Of a stretch of DNA of 64,000 nucleotides, positions 58,843-64,000 are shown in pieces; positions within the stretch are counted from its first letter, which is position 1; every line of letters starts with the position of its first letter. A program made the position numbers and the translations under genes. A model generated the notes under the pieces. That model was not told the DNA's origin and ran no database searches. It saw only the letters and a list, made by a program, of their open reading frames with translations. Source of the DNA: Amorphochlora amoebiformis (taxonomy: Eukaryota > Cercozoa > Chlorarachniophyceae); NCBI GenBank assembly GCA_054601695.1, contig BAAHQB010000028.1, positions 558,001 through 622,000 of the forward strand. The letters are read 5' to 3'.

Positions 58843-58873
<31 letters not shown>

Positions 58874-58877
58874 TACA

Positions 58878-58908
<31 letters not shown>

Positions 58909-59402
58909 TTACATATATATATACAATTCGAATAGAGAAAATAGAGAGAGAGGGTATACATATATATATATATACTATATATGTAATATGTAGTTAGAAA
59001 TGAGAAATATTTAGGGAGGATTGGAGAGGTCGGTACAGTAAGCTTAATGATGTGCTTCATAGCGTTCGACTTTTGCTTTACTTGGGTGGAGTTTCCTTGA
59101 TATATATATATATATATACATGAATATATACATAGATATATATATATATATATAATATGTTTATATATATATATATATATATGTACATTTGTATGTATCG
59201 GAAATATCTATGTAGTCTTTTAGAATGTGTCTATATATATATATATATATATTTATGTATGTACTATACATATGCATATAAATATCAGGTATATATTTAT
59301 ATATATGTACATATGTATAACGTTGAAATAATACAGAATCAAATAGGTATAATAACATTAAGGCCATTCATAGAATATAAATAATATACTATATATATAT
59401 AT

Positions 59403-59459
<57 letters not shown>

Positions 59460-60278
59460 AATATATGTATATAATGCATTCATATGTGTGTTTATATGAA
59501 TTTAGTTGTGTACCTGTAAACTGGCGACATAAGGCCTGGTTGGACGATGTTACAATACAAAGCGCCTGCAGAAAGTATGTATACATGCATGTATATGTTT
59601 ATATACATATATGTAAAATATGTTTATATAATTATATGGATACATGTATACACACATAGGATGCATCTTACATATGTAAACATCTATGCACATGAATATT
59701 AAACACATATATACATGTTATTCGCATATGATATGTGTGTATATGGATCTATATGTATATAATGTAATAAATTAAATATTATATATATATATATCACTAT
59801 ATTTTTGCATATGATATTCGAAGTTGCTTTACTTACCTGAAGCACGCTGGTTAGTGCCTCCTTGGCAGCGGAGGAGGGTAACCTAAGCATACACACATGT
59901 ATATATTATACATATAAATATGTAATATATATATGTATATATATGTATATTATGTATGTATACATATGATTATGTAAACGTATATTAATTCACATGTTAT
60001 ATTTACATGGTTATACATTTATAAATAAACATACATATATAAATATATATATGTGTGTGTGTGCGTATATATAGAGATATTTACATATATAATGTATTAA
60101 ATACATATGTGTACATTATATTATATATATATATATATATATTGTAAATGTAATATTCAGACATATAATTACACGTATGTATGTATTTGCGCATTCGTAA
60201 AGATGAATATTTACTAATGTATAAATCATATGAGAACTAATAATTTCTGTTTTCAAATATAGCACATATATAATTGTA

Positions 60279-60310
<32 letters not shown>

Positions 60311-60909
60311 TGTATACGCATATATACGAGTATATATTTATATGTATCGTATACCAAATATTCAATATGATTTACACATGATTGTAGTATGTACAATTTG
60401 TTATATAACATACGCCATGTATCACCCATCATTATTCCTTTTTTTCTCCTTCTCCGTCTCGCCCACACACCACAGCATAGTGTCCTATAATATAAACATG
60501 TTATACAATGAATATAACTTATGTGCGTATGTGTATACTGAAAATGAACACATATGCACATATTTATACACACACACATGTGTATATATATATATATATA
60601 TTGTGTTTACATATATATATATATATGTATGTACAATATTGCACTAACATCCAAAATAGATATATATACAAGTACATATACATATATATACATATATTTG
60701 TATTGATATATGTGTACATATAATAGAATTATATATATAAATATACATATATATATAATAATATATATACACACGAACTTACGAACATTTACTTTGCAAA
60801 AACAAGTGGTTATGTAACATACTTGATATGTCACAAATACTATATACGTATGTGATGTATATACATGTATCCAATATGTATCATATAGTACACGAGTGTG
60901 TGATAATTT

Positions 60910-60953
<44 letters not shown>

Positions 60954-61846
60954 CATTTACATATATATAATATTATGTATATATATATATATTTATGTAT
61001 ATATGTATATATATATATATATATGTATATACATATTTACTCTGAAACATGTGGACAAAAACAAACCTCATGTTATTGCAGCCCTAACATAACCCTACCC
61101 TACCCCTCCCTTACCCTAAGAATATGTCCCACTCCAAAATCACCTAATTTGAGCCTGAAAACCTACAACATGTATACATATAAATACAAACATTATATAT
61201 GCAAATATGTATATGATATATCAAACAAAAACATCGTACATATACGATTGTATTATGTATGTGTGTATGATTATCCTAGGTACATGTATACATATACAAT
61301 TTTTCAAATAGATTCATTAACATACATTATATATGTAATATATATATATATATACATATGTGTATGAATATATATATACATTCACATATATAAATACATA
61401 TTAACAACCATACACAAACATACCGCACACACTCGTATATCTCCACTTAACCTGGTCAATCGCAAGCGCGCTAAGTATGTCCGCACCTAGCATCACAGCT
61501 CTCAAGGCCGAAATCTCACTCTCAATACCTTCAGGATTGGGTTAAGGTGCGGTGCGGTTGAAATTAGGTGAAAAAGGGGGGGGGGAAGCGGTGTGTGGAA
61601 GGTGTCAGGAGGGAGGAGGAGAAGGGCCGGGGTGGGGTTAGGGTAAGGGGGGAGATTAGGATATACGGGTATTGTAATAAGAAATTAGGGTTTGAGTTGC
61701 CAGTATGATGAAATTGTAAATTTAGTAAACTACTATGTATATGTTTATATATATATACGCGAGTTTGTATTTGAATGTGTCTATAGTATGCTGAAGGTTT
61801 ATATGAGAATAAATGTATACAATATACGTATATATATATATACATT

Positions 61847-61881
<35 letters not shown>

Positions 61882-62593
61882 GTATATATATATATGTATA
61901 TATATATATACTGTATACATATACGAGTTTTGTTTACCTAAATATGTGTAAGAAGTAATTAAACAAATATTTGAAGATATGTGCACTTGTAATGTTAATC
62001 TTACGTATACAAGTATATATTATATCTATTATGCACATACATATATATATATATACATATATTATATATGTATGTTTTATATATACATTAGTTTTACTTG
62101 TTTTATTGTCAGATAGCGGTGGTTTCTTTCCCACTCCTTGCTTCGCTGCATGGCTGAAAGATATATGTACATGTAAATATGTATATATTAATATGTAGTA
62201 TGTGTAAGGTATGTTACATATACATATTATACAGATTTAGGTAATGTATATGTAACATACCTTACACATACACCATGTATAATATGCATAACCTATGTGT
62301 GTGTAAATAATATGTACTTAAGGAGTCTAAGAAGAGACGGTAGGAATCTTTCGTTGCCATGTTGAGAGCCTTAGCGTTACCGAGAGTGAGACAGAGTTAG
62401 TCGAAGAGTGGATCTCACTCTCTCTTGATTTCGCTCTCTTCCCTTCTCCCAATCACTTCCTCTCCCGCAATCACTCCCCTTTCTCTTTGCCTCCGTGAGA
62501 GCTAGAGATATACTGAGAGCGGGCGAGAGAGAGGGAGAGTGGGCGAGAGGGAGGGAGAGCGGGAAAGATAGATGCAATACAAATATATTACAT

Positions 62594-62634
<41 letters not shown>

Positions 62635-62753
62635 TATGTTCACAATTGCATTTATGTTTAGTAGGTACATGTATATATTATATGTATATGTATATATATT
62701 TATTTACGTATATATTTATATTTTATCATAACTAAATTATCATACGTATATAA

Positions 62754-62794
<41 letters not shown>

Positions 62795-63784
62795 AGAAGG
62801 AGAGGCGATGAGAGAGAGAGAGATAAATAGAGCGAGAAAAAGAGAAAGAGAAAGAGCGAGAGGGTAAGACCCTGAAGAGTCTCGCTATATAGAAGCATTC
62901 TGGGTGCTGGCGACGATAGAAGAGGCTCAAGTTCCTGTCGAGTTAGGGTTAGGATCAGATTATTCAGCATGTCTTAGTCCGAGGACCATTGTCTCTTGAC
63001 TCGGTTAGGGTTAGGGTTAGGGTTAGGGTTAGGGTTAGGGTTAGGGTTAGGTTAGGGTTAGGGTTAGGGTTAGGCTAGGGTAGGATTAAGTTCGACTTAT
63101 AGTGAGGGTCATGAGGATTAGGGTATATATATATGTACATATATATATATATATTATATATATATATATATACATATATATATTGATTTATATATATATA
63201 TATATATGAAAGCGTACATGGATAATTCATATATTATTTATATGTATGTCTACACACTCGCAAATTTGAAATCATACATCAGTATGACAACATATATAAG
63301 TAATAGTATAATATATAAGTAATCATTATTATGTGAACATAATTATTAACTATCTTTACTTATATACACGCATACACATATATATATATATATATATACC
63401 TCTAGAGCTTGAAGTAGTTGATTTCCTTCAGTCGATTTTATCTGTTGCGGTTAGAATCTGACTAAAAACCCCATTCCTTAAGGGTATATTTGTGATTGAT
63501 TAAAGGATGCATATTTCGGGTTAGCGGAGAAGAGTTAAGGAAGGATTCCGATTGGGCTTGGACCCTAACCCTAGCCTAAACCCAACCCTAGCGCTAATCC
63601 TAACCCTAATAACCTGACACTAACCCTAGCGTTAGACATAACAAAGGTTTGCATTTCGCACATTTGGCTTATCTCTAATCCTAAGCCTAGGAATATCCAT
63701 GCATCTAAGTAGGGTTCTGCGTCTAAATAGGGTTAGTGTACGGTATGTGCGAGATGAAGGGCTTCTTCGCCCGCGGTGGAGCTT
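53140..63784 (-). CDS. Armadillo/HEAT-type solenoid protein, 5' end outside window
   Basis: Exons seen: complement(join(53140..53334,53775..53862,54766..54824,55638..55676,56712..56770,57137..57245,57936..57965,58499..58552,58618..58724,59514..59565,59837..59882,60426..60484,61452..61528,62098..62153,62318..62369,62871..62934,63400..63441,63742..63784)), about 410 codons, upstream exons missing. Alpha-solenoid patterns recur: [82 protein letters not shown]. The C-terminus is basic ([11 protein letters not shown]). Such proteins are scaffolds; no specific orthologue recognised. Exon phases agree across the chain. The least certain exon is 58618..58724, whose acceptor is ambiguous. Most introns are TA-filled. 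Confidence 0.78.
54075..54310. repeat. 236-bp nearly perfect palindrome, no spacer
   Basis: Two 118-bp arms meet at 54192/54193 (central GATC). I find a single mismatched pair (54184/54201). The inner part contains repeated GATAGCTGGA/GATCTCCAGC. It lies in the intron between exons 53862 and 54766 of the armadillo-type gene. It could be a foldback element, a long-hairpin RNA source or an assembly inversion. Confidence 0.93.
54476..54521 (-). tRNA. tRNA-like fragment lacking the anticodon arm
   Basis: On the - strand a D-arm/A-box-like GCAGTGGTATAGTTGATGGC is followed after a few bases by a B-box-like GAGTTCGATTC and a 3' acceptor-like CAAGTCCG. The anticodon stem-loop and a matching 5' acceptor strand are absent, so this is a fragment or a remnant of a tRNA-derived SINE rather than a working tRNA. 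Confidence 0.35.
54906..54958 (-). pseudogene. Decayed copy of exon 54766..54824 start
   Basis: On the - strand, ATAGAAGCAAGGGAGAGGAC preceded by a TATAG acceptor parallels the real exon start (TTTCGAGAAGCAAGAGAGAG). It is about 100 bp upstream of that exon in the gene's own direction. A shorter trace may exist near 55105. Confidence 0.65.
55000..56711. repeat. TA-rich introns of the armadillo-type gene, with CT tract
   Basis: Mainly (TA)n, with a pyrimidine tract at about 56285-56520. Only exon 55638..55676 interrupts it. Confidence 0.88.
58730..61450. repeat. TA-rich introns of the armadillo-type gene
   Basis: (TA)n-dominated sequence broken by exons 59514..59565, 59837..59882 and 60426..60484 and a telomere-like patch at 61078-61120. 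A further exon near 59045-59090 is possible but does not join in phase. Confidence 0.85.
61555..61690 (+). repeat. GGGTTA-like repeats (CCCTAA on gene sense strand)
   Basis: Degenerate telomere-like repeats and a G-run lie just upstream, in gene direction, of the acceptor for exon 61452..61528. Confidence 0.8.
62199..62270. repeat. 27-bp perfect hairpin with 18-nt loop
   Basis: Arms 62199-62225 and 62244-62270 are exact reverse complements of non-TA-array sequence. The element lies in an intron of the armadillo-type gene, between exons 62098..62153 and 62318..62369. Size and shape would suit a small foldback or microRNA-like precursor. Confidence 0.85.
62936..63125 (+). repeat. Telomere repeats with one 45-bp associated unit
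   Basis: A reverse-complement copy of the unit found at 33.8-34.2 kb (here containing CTTAGTCCGAGGACCATTG) is followed by at least ten TTAGGG units. In gene direction CCCTAA precedes the acceptor of exon 62871..62934. Confidence 0.92.
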
Positions 63785-64000
63785 CTGCGTATTAATAATT
63801 GGAATTTATTAGGACATAATAAAAGAATGTATTTATGGATGTAGAAGCAGCATTCTTGGTACGGTACATATATATACATATAAAATGCATATATAATATA
63901 TATAAAAAACACAGATACATATATGTATATATATATATATTATATATATTGATATATACATATTGATATATACATATCTAATGCATACTGATATATATCA
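63785..64000. repeat. Window-end intron, TA-rich
   Basis: TA-rich sequence upstream of the last visible exon of the armadillo-type gene. Its next exon must lie beyond the window. Confidence 0.7.

Noticed and set aside
59040-59095. Exon with AMKHIIKLT on the minus strand
   Set aside because: Plausible solenoid sequence, but its ends do not match the phases of the neighbouring exons.

Overview
The window is nuclear DNA from a microbial eukaryote. Exons are near 50% GC and spliced with GT-AG (one GC-AG) signals, but they sit in introns packed with (TA)n arrays, (GA)n/(CT)n tracts and interstitial TTAGGG-type repeats. Two genes hint at biology: an EFHC/Rib72 ciliary doublet protein implies a flagellated stage, and a DUF1995 protein behind a signal-peptide plus transit-like leader suggests an alga with a membrane-complex plastid. 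The species cannot be named from sequence alone. All gene models were assembled by hand from exon frame, splice phase and family motifs.

Layout: EFHC/Rib72 homologue (+, 499-4014); unrecognised nine-exon gene (+, 4971-9764); ATG3 autophagy E2 (-, 10832-13982); GH42-type beta-galactosidase with signal peptide, about 38 small exons over 25.7 kb (+, 14208-39918); MTMR14/Jumpy phosphoinositide phosphatase (-, 41565-46469); DUF1995 protein with bipartite leader (+, 46639-52688); armadillo/HEAT-type solenoid protein whose 5' end lies beyond the window (-, 53140-63784). ATG3/GH42 and MTMR14/DUF1995 are head-to-head pairs with 225 and 169 bp between start codons. The other borders are tandem or convergent 3' ends.

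The most unusual features are non-coding. (1) Every gene 3' flank seen here, and no other stretch I noticed, carries a dense CTAG-tetranucleotide cluster free of TA arrays. (2) Many splice acceptors directly follow CCCTAA-type telomeric repeats on the sense strand, while several donor-side copies show GGGTTA. (3) At four exons, decayed tandem copies of the exon/intron junction lie in the neighbouring intron. (4) A 236-bp nearly perfect palindrome and a 27-bp perfect hairpin lie in introns of the armadillo gene. (5) A roughly 45-bp unit embedded in telomeric repeats recurs at two loci 29 kb apart in opposite orientation.

The proteins do not form one pathway. They are housekeeping functions of cilium, autophagy/phosphoinositide turnover (ATG3 and MTMR14 both act around autophagosome formation), secreted carbohydrate breakdown and plastid maintenance.
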